A stretch of DNA of 64,000 nt from an uncultured Christensenella sp. (GCA_910578565.1 CAJTQF010000004.1:97670-161669), one strand, 5' to 3'. Numbered from the stretch's first letter, positions 18,878-26,778 are shown. Notes: generated by a model not told the origin, from the sequence alone. Numbers and translations: made by a program.

Positions 18878-19156
18878 ATAATTACAAAACAAGCAATTAT
18901 TCGGCAACATTAGGCAAAATATAATGTCATAAATTTTGTAATATTAACATATGCAGCACACACAAAAAAATTATAAAAAATACTAACATTGTCGAGCTGT
19001 ATTATTCTAAAGCTATAAAATCTTAATTAAATAATTTTAACTGTGAAGAGTAAAAAGTTAAAAAGCATACCGCATACACGGACATATTTAAGCAGTTAAG
19101 TTAATGCCAGATGAGGCTTAACTTGTTGCACATAAAGGTCCAAGCGTTTATGGTGA

Positions 19157-19194
19157 AAGCCCCCATCGGCATTTAAAAATGCCGATGGGGGCTT
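19157..19194. repeat. Strong inverted repeat (16 bp) before the recombinase module
   Basis: A perfect stem AAGCCCCCATCGGCAT / ATGCCGATGGGGGCTT with a TTAAAA loop. It lacks a U-tract. It lies 50 nt upstream of the sigma-like gene and may be a leader hairpin or part of an element boundary. Confidence 0.7.
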
Positions 19195-19245
19195 ATATAA
19201 ATTCTAATGAGTCGCTCCTGACGTATGACATAAGGAGTGACTAAG

Positions 19246-19644
19246 ATGGAATTAAAAAATGACGCATTACGTTGTAAATTTACTGCATGGATGCAGGTAG
19301 TAGTCAAAAGAGCCAAGATTGATTACATAAGGTCTTTAAAGCGCCATTACAACGAAGTTTCAATAGATGATAACCAATTTGTCGATAAATTAATTGCAGG
19401 GCCTACAAATGAAATTGAGACAGTTAATAGCTTTGAGTTTGAGAATGAAAGATTATCGATCATTTTTAAGAAATTGGTACCAAAACGACAACAAATATTA
19501 AAGCTATTATTTATAGATAATATGTCAGCAGAAGAAGTAGCCGCAGAATTGAGATGTTCGTTACAACATGTTTACAATTTACGGTCACTTACTTTAAAAG
19601 AGCTTAAAGACAAGTTGAATAAAGGAGAATTCAAAAATGACTGA
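19246..19644 (+). CDS. Small sigma-70-like regulator of a mobile element
   Basis: A 132-aa protein. The ATG at 19246 is chosen because AAGGAG (19232-19237) lies 8 nt upstream; the in-frame GTG at 19237 overlaps that Shine-Dalgarno. The N-terminal part (FTAWMQVVVKRAKIDYIRSL) resembles a sigma region-2-like helix, and the C-terminal part is a region-4 helix-turn-helix (NMSAEEVAAELRCSLQHVYN). Such proteins commonly accompany Tn916- and Tn4451-like elements of Clostridia, directly before a small HTH protein. It probably controls expression of the element. It overlaps the next gene by 8 nt (ATGACTGA). Confidence 0.75.
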   Translation: MELKNDALRCKFTAWMQVVVKRAKIDYIRSLKRHYNEVSIDDNQFVDKLIAGPTNEIETVNSFEFENERLSIIFKKLVPKRQQILKLLFIDNMSAEEVAAELRCSLQHVYNLRSLTLKELKDKLNKGEFKND

Positions 19645-19828
19645 TCAAGAATTTAAGTCCGTTCTAATGAGAGCTATATCTGGTAATAAGGATGACATAA
19701 CAAAAATATTGAAAATATATGCGCCTCTTATAAACAGAAGTTCTTACCTATATAATAAGCTCGATGAAGATTTACGGCAGCATATACTGATGCATATTAT
19801 TAAAAACATATCAAAATTTAAAATATGA
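19637..19828 (+). CDS. Small helix-turn-helix protein of a conjugative-element type
   Basis: A 63-aa protein whose start lies inside the end of the sigma-like gene, a translationally coupled pair typical of integrative elements. The sequence (SGNKDDITKILKIYAPLINR, then DEDLRQHILMHII) matches the short helix-turn-helix (HTH_16-like) proteins encoded next to the sigma-like gene in Tn916-type modules. It probably acts together with its neighbour in regulating the element. The assignment rests on size, position and the D-E-D-L-R-Q motif. Confidence 0.65.
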   Translation: MTDQEFKSVLMRAISGNKDDITKILKIYAPLINRSSYLYNKLDEDLRQHILMHIIKNISKFKI

Positions 19829-19924
19829 AATTTGTCGAATAATTACTACCTTTGTCGGTCTGATTAGGCATCAAAAATTGTCTTCGTTTTTATCTGTGAA
19901 ACCAATTATTTAAGGAGCCTGATT

Positions 19925-20542
19925 ATGAGCAAAGACACACAATTGCCTACAAAAGAAAAGGAAATACTTTTGCAATTATTTACTAAACGAGGATTGTTAT
20001 TAGATAAAGGCATTACTGATGAACACATTAGAGAAGCTCAGGAAAAAAAACAGCTTATAGCCTATCACAATACAGAGTTGCTGTTGAAACACTATAAAAA
20101 TATTGCATGGTTGATTGAATGCTTTCCGGATACTATTGCGGAAGAATTAGAGCAGCCATTTCAAAATGTTGATGAAGTGATACAACGCTTAGATTTAGAA
20201 ATCACTTTGGGTAACCGTAAGATTGAAAATCGTTTAGCAAGCGTTCAAAAAACAAGATTAGTTTTAGATAGGATAAACGATGCCCTCACGGTACTTAAAA
20301 AGAAACCAGAAGACGGTGAGCGTTTATATGACCTTATTTATTTAACCTACATAACGCCCGAGATATTAAATCACAATGATATTTTATATAGAATGAATCT
20401 GTCATCGCGGCATTATTACCGTCTTAGAGAGCAGGCCATCAATATAATTTCAATTCGACTTTGGTCGGCACCCAATAAAGACGTAGAGTTTTGGTTGGAA
20501 CTTACTTCTATTATGGGGGACGACAATAAAAAGAAAAAATAA
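19925..20542 (+). CDS. Hypothetical mobile-element protein with C-terminal HTH-like motif
   Basis: A 205-aa, highly charged, helical protein preceded by AAGGAG. I do not recognise a named family with certainty. The C-terminal part (NHDILYRMNLSSRHYYRLRE) is spaced like the region-4/ArpU-type helix-turn-helix used by phage and element regulators, where a Tyr-Tyr-Arg-x-Arg-Glu recognition helix follows a Leu-Ser turn. It may regulate the recombinase genes that follow. No transmembrane or signal sequence is present. Confidence 0.5.
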   Translation: MSKDTQLPTKEKEILLQLFTKRGLLLDKGITDEHIREAQEKKQLIAYHNTELLLKHYKNIAWLIECFPDTIAEELEQPFQNVDEVIQRLDLEITLGNRKIENRLASVQKTRLVLDRINDALTVLKKKPEDGERLYDLIYLTYITPEILNHNDILYRMNLSSRHYYRLREQAINIISIRLWSAPNKDVEFWLELTSIMGDDNKKKK

Positions 20543-20581
20543 TAAGTTTATTTTCTTTTTAAAAAGTCGAAAATTAAATTA

Positions 20582-20839
20582 ATGATATCAAGCAATAAAT
20601 TAGAACAATATAAATCTCAAAAAATTAGCGATGTAAAAGTAGAAGATTTGAAAGACATTTCATCTGTTTGCATCAACCAAGATAAACCAATAGCGGAACG
20701 TGTACTGTCTTTTATGCTACAGATTGGCAATCCTTACCTGTTTAAGGTTGGCGACACACCCGTTAAAGTGTCTTTTGTGTCAGATGCACCTACATTACAA
20801 GAGAGTATGAAAGCAATTTTAACAAAAAATAGCCGTTAA
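20582..20839 (+). CDS. Small DUF6870-like protein upstream of serine recombinases
   Basis: An 85-aa protein without a clear Shine-Dalgarno. The central part (KPIAERVLSFMLQIGNPYLF, then KVGDTPVKVSFVSDAPTLQE) matches the short proteins often encoded just before recombinase genes in Clostridia elements (DUF6870-like: ER-x-x-x-(F/Y)-x-x-Q-(I/V)-x-(N/D)-P-Y). No biochemical function is known for such proteins. Position suggests an accessory role in element excision or its control. Confidence 0.55.
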   Translation: MISSNKLEQYKSQKISDVKVEDLKDISSVCINQDKPIAERVLSFMLQIGNPYLFKVGDTPVKVSFVSDAPTLQESMKAILTKNSR

Positions 20840-20929
20840 GGGGTTGCTATTTATTTGGTGAAGTGGTACAATCAATTTGTGATATAAGTTCCATAATTAC
20901 TTTCACCAAGTGAAATTGGAGTTAGAGTT

Positions 20930-22675
20930 ATGGCACGAACAAGTAAATATGCAAATATTAATAAAGCCATGTCTTCCACTGTAAAATGGAAGGCAGGGCT
21001 TTATTTGCGTTTATCAAAAGAGGACGGGGATAAAGATGATGAAGGGAAGCTCGAAAGTGATAGCATTTCAAGTCAAAGACATATTATAGAAGATTATTTG
21101 ATTGAAAATCCCGATATTGAGTTTGTGTCTGAATATGCCGACGATGGTTATACTGGTGCCAATTTTGATAGACCAGATTTTAAGAGAATGATTGACGACA
21201 TTCGTTTGGGACAAATTAATTGTGTAATAGTTAAGGATTTATCACGTTTTGGCCGAAATTACTTAGAGGCTGGACAATATTTAGATATATTTTTTCCGGT
21301 AATGAATGTCCGATTTGTTTCTGTAAATGACAATATTGATAGTCACCTATTTCCCAGTTCAATGGACAACATTTCCGTATCATTCAAAAATGTTATGAAT
21401 GAGGAGTATTGTCGTGATATTTCTAAAAAAATTCGAAGCACATTTGTTGCTAAATTTGAGAACGGAGAATATCTCTGTGGATTTGCATTATATGGCTATG
21501 AGAAAGATCCTGTTAATAAAGGAAAGTTATTACTTGATCCAATAGCAGCCGAAGTAATAAAGCAGATATTTCAATGGTTCGCTGAGGGCAAAACATATCG
21601 ATGGATAACATTTAAATTGAATGAATTGGGAATTCCAAACCCTGCAAAATATAAAAGTGAAAAATATCCTAATTATCGAAAAGATATAGGTAAGAGCGGA
21701 CTTTGGAATATTCAAACTATAACTAATATTCTAAAAAATAGGACATACACGGGGGACTTGGTTCAAGGTGTACACGAAAAAATAAGTCATAAGATTAAAA
21801 AAACTCGTAAAACCAACCCGGATAGATGGGTGATCATAGAAAATCATCACGAAGCAATTGTCGATAAACAACTTTTTTTCAATTTGCAGCAAATAATGAA
21901 TCGAGACATGCGAATTTCTCAAAAGACAAAAGAACTTGCATTATTTTCTGGTTTTCTAAAATGTGCAGATTGTGGACGTCAAATGGTGAAAAGATTAGCT
22001 GGACACAAAGAATTTCGTGATATCTATCATTATTACACCTGTGCAACTTATGATATGCAGACAAAATCGGTCTGTACACGGCACACTACACGGTCAGATG
22101 TTCTTGAAAGAGTTGTTTTTACAGTTATTACAAAATTTATTGCAATGGCTATTGACATGGAAGAGTTAATTAAATCAATAAACTCTTCACCACAAAAAGC
22201 TGCATCCACTTCAAAAATAGAAGCCCTATTAAGTGCAAAAGAAAAAGAAAAAATGAAAATCGAAAATATCTTATTAGATTTATATCCTGATTTTAAAAAC
22301 GAGCTCATATCTAAAGCACAATATCTTTTGCTTAAAGATAAGTACGAAACAAAAATTAATGCAATTAATGCTAACATTGATAGCTTAACTAAAGTATTGG
22401 AACAAGAAAAAGAAGGTATCGATGGCACAAATGATTTTATTAAAAACTTTGTAAAGTTTAAGCACGTTGATAAGTTGACCAGAGAGTTATTGATTGCCCT
22501 TGTTGACATAATATTTGTCTACGAAGGCGGAGGCGTGGAAATAGTATTTAAATTTCAAGATGCTTTCCAAAGAGCAGCAGACTATATAAATACCAACAGA
22601 AATCTCATAGCTGATAGCACCTTTGTACCTACAAATGAACTTAAAGAACGTGTTAACTTAGTGGAGGTAATATGA
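20930..22675 (+). CDS. Large serine recombinase (first of two)
   Basis: A 581-aa site-specific recombinase that cuts and rejoins attachment sites through a 5'-phosphoserine link. The N-terminal resolvase domain (~22-170) has the nucleophile Ser29 in LYLRLSKEDGD, plus ADDGYTGANFDRPDF and VIVKDLSRFGRNYLEAGQYL. A recombinase domain (~195-310) follows. A zinc ribbon holds CADCG and a later C-x(8)-C pair (~350-390). A coiled coil spans ~425-490. Length and order fit the TnpX/Tn4451 type. GGAG precedes the start. Its last codon overlaps the next recombinase start by 4 nt (ATGA), so the two are made together. All catalytic motifs look intact. Confidence 0.92.
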   Translation: MARTSKYANINKAMSSTVKWKAGLYLRLSKEDGDKDDEGKLESDSISSQRHIIEDYLIENPDIEFVSEYADDGYTGANFDRPDFKRMIDDIRLGQINCVIVKDLSRFGRNYLEAGQYLDIFFPVMNVRFVSVNDNIDSHLFPSSMDNISVSFKNVMNEEYCRDISKKIRSTFVAKFENGEYLCGFALYGYEKDPVNKGKLLLDPIAAEVIKQIFQWFAEGKTYRWITFKLNELGIPNPAKYKSEKYPNYRKDIGKSGLWNIQTITNILKNRTYTGDLVQGVHEKISHKIKKTRKTNPDRWVIIENHHEAIVDKQLFFNLQQIMNRDMRISQKTKELALFSGFLKCADCGRQMVKRLAGHKEFRDIYHYYTCATYDMQTKSVCTRHTTRSDVLERVVFTVITKFIAMAIDMEELIKSINSSPQKAASTSKIEALLSAKEKEKMKIENILLDLYPDFKNELISKAQYLLLKDKYETKINAINANIDSLTKVLEQEKEGIDGTNDFIKNFVKFKHVDKLTRELLIALVDIIFVYEGGGVEIVFKFQDAFQRAADYINTNRNLIADSTFVPTNELKERVNLVEVI

Positions 22676-24411
22676 ATTTAGGTAGGCATAGTAAATATGA
22701 CACATCTATTTTTTCGACAAAAAAATCAAATGTTTGGAAATGTGGCATCTATCTAAGACTATCACGTGAAGACGGCGATAAAATTGAAAGCGACAGTATT
22801 ATAAATCAACGTAAAATTATTGATCGTTATTTAGAAAAAAATCAAGATATCGATATTTATGATATTTATACGGATGACGGTTATACTGGTACAAATTTTA
22901 ATCGTCCGAATATGACAAGACTTTTAGAAGACATAAAAACTCGTAAAGTAAATTGCCTAATTGTTAAAGATTTGTCTCGATTCGGTCGTAATTATCATGA
23001 AACCGGACGTTATTTAGAAGTGGTGTTTCCGTTACTTCAATTGCGTTTTATTTCTGTAAATGACAATATCGATAGTTATAAAAATCCGCAGTCAATGAAA
23101 AATTCATCGGTTTCTTTTAAAAATGTAATGAATGATGAATATGCGCGAGACATCTCAAGTAAGATTCGTAGTTCCTTTAATGCTAAAAGGAAGAGAGGAG
23201 AATATATTGGTACTTATGCATTATATGGCTATGAGAAAGATCCGCAAGACCGACACAAACTTATAATAAATGAAGAAGCTGCAGAAAATGTACGTCTAAT
23301 ATTTCAGATGTTTGCAAATGGGGTCAGTATTTATAATATCACTCAACAATTAAATGATTTAGGCATACAAAACCCTACGTCATATAGATTAAGTAAGGGA
23401 CTAAAAACTAATCAAAAGCTTATATTTGATTCTGAGTATTCTGGATGGTCCACTCAGACAATTCGACGAATGCTAAAAAATCGGATGTATGTTGGTGATA
23501 TGGTGCAAGGTAAAACTCAAACTATTAGTCATAAAGTTAGGAAAAGTGTACCTATTCCACAAGAAAATTTTATTATTAAAGAAGGCACCCATGAAGCAAT
23601 AATTGATAAAGCCACTTTTGAAAAAGTTCAAGCAAGATTCAGCCGTGATACTTGGCAACATAAAGGTACTGTAAAGTTTACGGCAAAAGACGAACTAGAA
23701 ACAGGAGCAATCTACGTTGGATATATCAAGTGTGCCGACTGCGGACGCGCAATGCAGAAAAACGGTTACAAGAAGAACGGGATATCTTTTTATTATTTTA
23801 TCTGCGGCTCTTATTTACAGTGGAAACAATGCACTAGACATGCTTTTAGGGTAAATAAGCTGAATGAAATAGTTTTAACTATAATACAACAATACGTGAA
23901 TATTGCAGTTGAGATGGATAAGCTTTTACAAGATATAAAGGAAAACTCACCCACCGAGTTAATATCGTCAAGATTAAAAAGAGAAATAAAGTCTTATGAG
24001 ATTGAACGAGAAAAAGTCCTAATATTTCAAAACGACTTGTATATGGACTTTAAAAATGAAATTATAACAAAAGACCAATACTTTCATTTTAAAAAGCAAT
24101 ACTCAGAAAGGATTACCGAACTAGACTCAAAAATTTCACAACTAAACATTGAACTTACTCAATCGAATTCTGATGCAGTGACTGAAAACAGTTTTGTAGA
24201 AGTATTTAAGAAGCATCAAAATATTACAGTTTTGACGCGTAACGTAATTGAAGAATTAATTAATATGATTTATGTAGAAAAAGATGGTGGTATAAGGATT
24301 GAGTTCAACTTTAAAGATGCTTTTAAGGAGGCAATAGAAATCATAGAAGCCAAAACCAATAAAAACCTTTCTGATAATATTCACTTTATAGAAAAAGTTA
24401 AAGTTGTTTGA
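22672..24411 (+). CDS. Large serine recombinase (second of two)
   Basis: A 579-aa paralogue of the preceding gene, clearly related but diverged. The nucleophile is Ser31 in IYLRLSREDGD. Further motifs are TDDGYTGTNFNRP, LIVKDLSRFGRNYHETGRYL, a recombinase domain, and a zinc ribbon starting IKCADCGRAMQK and ending CGSYLQWKQCTRH. A helical C-terminal region follows (~420-500). Tandem large serine recombinases occur at one end of Clostridia integrative elements. Possibly both are needed for excision or integration, or one gives directionality. The next 450 bp contain no gene and probably include the attachment site. It appears intact. Confidence 0.92.
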   Translation: MNLGRHSKYDTSIFSTKKSNVWKCGIYLRLSREDGDKIESDSIINQRKIIDRYLEKNQDIDIYDIYTDDGYTGTNFNRPNMTRLLEDIKTRKVNCLIVKDLSRFGRNYHETGRYLEVVFPLLQLRFISVNDNIDSYKNPQSMKNSSVSFKNVMNDEYARDISSKIRSSFNAKRKRGEYIGTYALYGYEKDPQDRHKLIINEEAAENVRLIFQMFANGVSIYNITQQLNDLGIQNPTSYRLSKGLKTNQKLIFDSEYSGWSTQTIRRMLKNRMYVGDMVQGKTQTISHKVRKSVPIPQENFIIKEGTHEAIIDKATFEKVQARFSRDTWQHKGTVKFTAKDELETGAIYVGYIKCADCGRAMQKNGYKKNGISFYYFICGSYLQWKQCTRHAFRVNKLNEIVLTIIQQYVNIAVEMDKLLQDIKENSPTELISSRLKREIKSYEIEREKVLIFQNDLYMDFKNEIITKDQYFHFKKQYSERITELDSKISQLNIELTQSNSDAVTENSFVEVFKKHQNITVLTRNVIEELINMIYVEKDGGIRIEFNFKDAFKEAIEIIEAKTNKNLSDNIHFIEKVKVV

Positions 24412-24416
24412 ATTCT

Positions 24417-24464
24417 CACTAGAAAGCGCTCACAGTACTGTATTACTGTGGGCGCTTTCTAGTG
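24417..24464. repeat. 21-bp inverted repeat after the recombinases
   Basis: Arms at 24417-24437 and 24444-24464 (CACTAGAAAGCGC...) differ at a single G-U position, with a 6-nt loop. It starts 5 nt after the recombinase stop. It lacks a U-tract, so it is either a weak terminator, an RNA-stabilising end or a recombinase/attachment-site structure. Confidence 0.75.
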
Positions 24465-24474
24465 ATTCTAATGC

Positions 24475-24503
24475 TTGCAAAAATGCTATAATTATATTAT
24501 ACT
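24475..24503 (+). promoter_or_regulatory. Sigma-A promoter in the gene-free segment
   Basis: TTGCAA (24475-24480), a 17-bp spacer, TATACT (24498-24503). An overlapping TATAAT is at 24487. No protein gene starts within 350 bp, so a non-coding transcript is the natural product. Confidence 0.55.
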
Positions 24504-24509
24504 AAAAGT

Positions 24510-24747
24510 CAATAAGATAAATCATCTGGTTGTAACTTGGTGATATCTTCTCTGCTATTCATTATTAACATTTTGTTAATGGGCTATTAGAATGGCGGCA
24601 GGTTCCTAAGAACACTACGCAACCTTAGACTTATTTCAATCCTACAAAAAGCTGACATAAACTTGTGGCAAGCTTGGGGTTGAGAGATACTAAAGCCTTA
24701 AGTCGAGTCGTTTCAATCGAATTATAAGGTATCTTGTCAGCTTTTTT
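24510..24747 (+). ncRNA. Candidate structured non-coding RNA with intrinsic terminator
   Basis: A predicted transcript of about 240 nt begins after the promoter at 24475 and ends at a T6 run. Its 3' part (24646-24747) is closed by a perfect 12-bp stem, AAAAAGCTGACA with TGTCAGCTTTTT. Inside are AGATA/TATCT and CCTTA/TAAGG pairs and a TCGA/TCGA tip, plus a side hairpin AACTTG-TGG-CAAG. No open frame with a ribosome site was seen. I do not recognise a known RNA family; it does not look like tmRNA, 6S or a common riboswitch. Confidence 0.4.
24528..24597 (+). repeat. Diverged direct repeat, copy 1
   Basis: Begins GGTTGTAACTTGGTGATATC and later contains GGCTATTAGAATGGC. Copy 2 at 24789 has the same two anchors, 53 versus 51 nt apart. 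Confidence 0.45.
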
Positions 24748-24788
24748 CGATAAATAGAAGAAGAACGACAAAATATTTCAAAAAATTC

Positions 24789-24856
24789 GGTTGTAACTTA
24801 TTGACATCTACTCATGTGTTTATTAATGACCCGACGAGAGGCTACGGAATAGCAAT
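24789..24856 (+). repeat. Diverged direct repeat, copy 2
   Basis: Begins GGTTGTAACTTATTGACATC and later contains GGCTACGGAATAGC. The copies flank the terminator of the candidate RNA and start 261 bp apart. Confidence 0.45.
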
Positions 24857-24885
24857 AGATAAAATGTTAAGTTCATATTAAGTTG

Positions 24886-24917
24886 AAATTTCTCATATAA
24901 TTGTATATGAGAAATTT
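24886..24917 (+). promoter_or_regulatory. Perfect 14-bp hairpin covering a start codon
   Basis: AAATTTCTCATATA / TATATGAGAAATTT with loop ATTG, followed by ATCTTTT. The ATG of the next gene (24907-24909) is inside the 3' arm. It may act as a terminator for upstream transcription or as a lid over the start codon. Confidence 0.6.
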
Positions 24918-25449
24918 ATCTTTTAATGAGTGCAAATGCGATTTAAGATATTTAATTGCAGTAATTATTACTTTTTTATGTGCAATTATATGTGGCATAG
25001 TACTATATAAAGTTGCTTCAATTAACATTTACTTTAAAAATTTTGCGGAAGATTATGTTTATTATGTTTTCAATTTTAAAAATTCAAAGCTAATCTTTTC
25101 GCATATTTTAAGTGAACTCATTTATATTTATTTGTTTTTTATAATAGGTTATTTTACACGATTCAAATATCTGACTTTGATTTTAGTTTTTATCCGAGGT
25201 TTGTATTTTACAGTATATGTAGCAATTTTATTTGAACTGGTTACTTTCGGCGGCATTACTGTCGCCATACTGGTGTTTATACCAACTTATATAATTTCAT
25301 TTGCATTTTGCTGGTTTATTTCAGAGTATTGCAAACTCATTAATAAAAAATATATATTTTTCGTTCCTGCGATACTGGCGCTTACGAACACAGTTGTTTT
25401 GACTATCTTGGTGAACGTTGTTTTCAGGGTGGTAATCGTTATCGTATAA
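24907..25449 (+). CDS. Polytopic membrane protein, SpoIIM-like
   Basis: A 180-aa protein with about five hydrophobic helices. The segment YLTLILVFIRGLYFTVYVAI followed by a Gly-Gly, a hydrophobic run and a Pro-containing helix resembles the core of SpoIIM/DUF95 proteins, which take part in septal peptidoglycan remodelling during engulfment. The match is by pattern only. The ATG at 24907 lies in a perfect hairpin and has no Shine-Dalgarno; a TTG at 24901 is in the same frame. It is followed 28 nt later by a D,D-carboxypeptidase gene, also an envelope function. It is the first chromosomal gene right of the mobile element. Confidence 0.5.
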   Translation: MRNLSFNECKCDLRYLIAVIITFLCAIICGIVLYKVASINIYFKNFAEDYVYYVFNFKNSKLIFSHILSELIYIYLFFIIGYFTRFKYLTLILVFIRGLYFTVYVAILFELVTFGGITVAILVFIPTYIISFAFCWFISEYCKLINKKYIFFVPAILALTNTVVLTILVNVVFRVVIVIV

Positions 25450-25477
25450 TAAATAATTTTTTTCGCATAATAATTTT

Positions 25478-26641
25478 ATGAAAAAATTATTAGCTATTCT
25501 TGGTACAGCGTGCATGCTTTGCGGCGGTACATTGGCTGCGGGAGCGAAACTTACTCCTTCGGCAGAAAGTATTTCTCTTACTAAAGGTTGCAAGGCTTCT
25601 TATCTCATAGATTACGGCACAGGCGAGTGTATATATAAAGAAAATGAAACTACCCGTATGCCGATAGCAAGCGTTTGCAAAGTTATGACTTTGACGGTTT
25701 GTTTTGACGCTATAAATGAAGGCAAGCTGTCAATTGACGATATTGTTACAGCCAGTGAAAATGCGGCGGGAATGGGCGGTTCACAGGTTTTTCTGGGAAG
25801 CGGTTGCCAGTATCCTTTGGGGCAGCTTATTAAAAGCATTATAGTTTGCTCGGCGAACGATAGTTGTGTAGCGGTGTCGGAAGCTGTTGCGGGCAGCGAA
25901 GAAGGGTTTGTAGCGCAAATGAATAAGAAAGCAACAGAATTGGGTTGTACGGATACTTTGTTTGCAAACTGTACGGGATTACCTAAGGAAACACAATATT
26001 CCTGCGCAAAAGACGTTGCTATTATGTTCCGCAGTTTGCTTGAAAACGAATGCTATTACAATTACAGCAAAATTTGGCTTGAAGATTTTGTTCATCCCGA
26101 TAACAGGGTCACTTCAATGACAAATACCAATAAATTGATAAGAAAGTATTCAAACTGCGACGGCGGTAAAACCGGATTTACAAATGAAGCGGGATTCTGT
26201 CTTACTGCAACAGCAAAGAAGGATAATATGCGCCTTATTTCAGTTGTTTTAGGGGCGGACAGTAGCGATAACCGTTTTAAATCAACGGTAAATATGTTTG
26301 ATTACGGTTTTGCAAACTATAAAAATAAAATTGTTTTAGACAAAGACGTTACATTGAACGATGAGTTTGCTGTAGCCGGCGGTAAAAAGGATAGTTTTGC
26401 CGTGTGTCCGGAACGAAACAGTTATGTGTTTTCGGCTGCAGATAAGACGCCGGACGTTACTCACAATCTTGTAGCATATAAAGTAAAGGCTCCTGTTGCA
26501 AAAGGTCAGGTAGTAGGTAAAATAGAAGTTTACAAAGACGGCGTTTTATGTGACACAGTAAACGTTGTGGCGGCGGAAGAAGTGAAAAAAGCAAACTTCG
26601 GAGACAACTTTGTAACTATTCTTGAAAATTGGTCAATTTAA
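25478..26641 (+). CDS. D-alanyl-D-alanine carboxypeptidase (DacF/PBP5 type)
   Basis: A 387-aa exported penicillin-binding protein that trims the terminal D-Ala from peptidoglycan pentapeptides. The signal peptide is KKLLAILGTACMLCGGTLAA. The three active-site motifs are in order: S-x-x-K in ASVCKVM (~residues 64-67), S-x-N in CSANDS (~127-129) and K-T-G in GGKTGFTNEAG (~230). The C-terminal ~110 residues form the beta-rich PBP5_C-type domain. A terminator follows at 26656. A second member of the same family is encoded at 31280, so the cell has at least two. Confidence 0.9.
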   Translation: MKKLLAILGTACMLCGGTLAAGAKLTPSAESISLTKGCKASYLIDYGTGECIYKENETTRMPIASVCKVMTLTVCFDAINEGKLSIDDIVTASENAAGMGGSQVFLGSGCQYPLGQLIKSIIVCSANDSCVAVSEAVAGSEEGFVAQMNKKATELGCTDTLFANCTGLPKETQYSCAKDVAIMFRSLLENECYYNYSKIWLEDFVHPDNRVTSMTNTNKLIRKYSNCDGGKTGFTNEAGFCLTATAKKDNMRLISVVLGADSSDNRFKSTVNMFDYGFANYKNKIVLDKDVTLNDEFAVAGGKKDSFAVCPERNSYVFSAADKTPDVTHNLVAYKVKAPVAKGQVVGKIEVYKDGVLCDTVNVVAAEEVKKANFGDNFVTILENWSI

Positions 26642-26655
26642 GTTGAATCCTTTCA

Positions 26656-26691
26656 GGTGCTTGCGAATATTTGCGGGCGCCGATATTTTTT
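26656..26691 (+). terminator. Intrinsic terminator after the carboxypeptidase gene
   Basis: A 10-bp G-U-rich stem (GGTGCTTGCG / TGCGGGCGCC), loop AATATT, followed by GATATTTTTT. Confidence 0.65.
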
Positions 26692-26719
26692 GTGTGCAAT
26701 TTATATATAATCAATTTAT

Positions 26720-26748
26720 TTGACTATTTTAATGTGCTTTGATAAAAT
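26720..26748 (+). promoter_or_regulatory. Sigma-A promoter of lysA operon
   Basis: TTGACT (26720-26725), exactly 17 bp, TAAAAT (26743-26748). It lies about 30 nt upstream of the lysA start. The leader is too short for a lysine riboswitch. Confidence 0.75.
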
Positions 26749-26778
26749 GAACAGGTAATTATCTTTTTGGTGATGTTA

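Larger units (their letters stand above)
18769..19245. other. Non-coding junction between surface island and recombinase module
   Basis: No convincing gene. It contains two hairpins (listed separately), an AT-rich middle (18880-19060), and two copies of GGTGAAAG, each shortly before a hairpin (18827-18834 and 19152-19159). A 22-codon reading frame from the ATG at 18812 through the 18853 hairpin looks like an artefact of the hairpin sequence. ATTCTAATG at 19201-19209 recurs at 24465-24473. Confidence 0.5.
19246..24473 (+). mobile_element. Recombination/regulation module of a serine-recombinase integrative element (one end)
   Basis: The block holds a sigma-like gene, an HTH gene, two small hypotheticals and tandem serine recombinases in one direction, then an inverted repeat and gene-free DNA. 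It carries no cargo of its own and no relaxase, so it is probably the right end of an element whose body lies to the left. Whether the surface-protein island (1-18732) is its cargo cannot be decided here. The left boundary given is only that of the module. Confidence 0.6.

Noticed and set aside
24510-24747. tmRNA, 6S RNA or T-box leader
   Set aside because: No tRNA-like ends or tag frame, no long bubble hairpin joining both ends, and no T-box motif or amino-acid gene directly downstream.
26642-26778. Lysine riboswitch before lysA
   Set aside because: Only about 30 nt separate the predicted transcript start from the gene, and no aptamer-like sequence is present.
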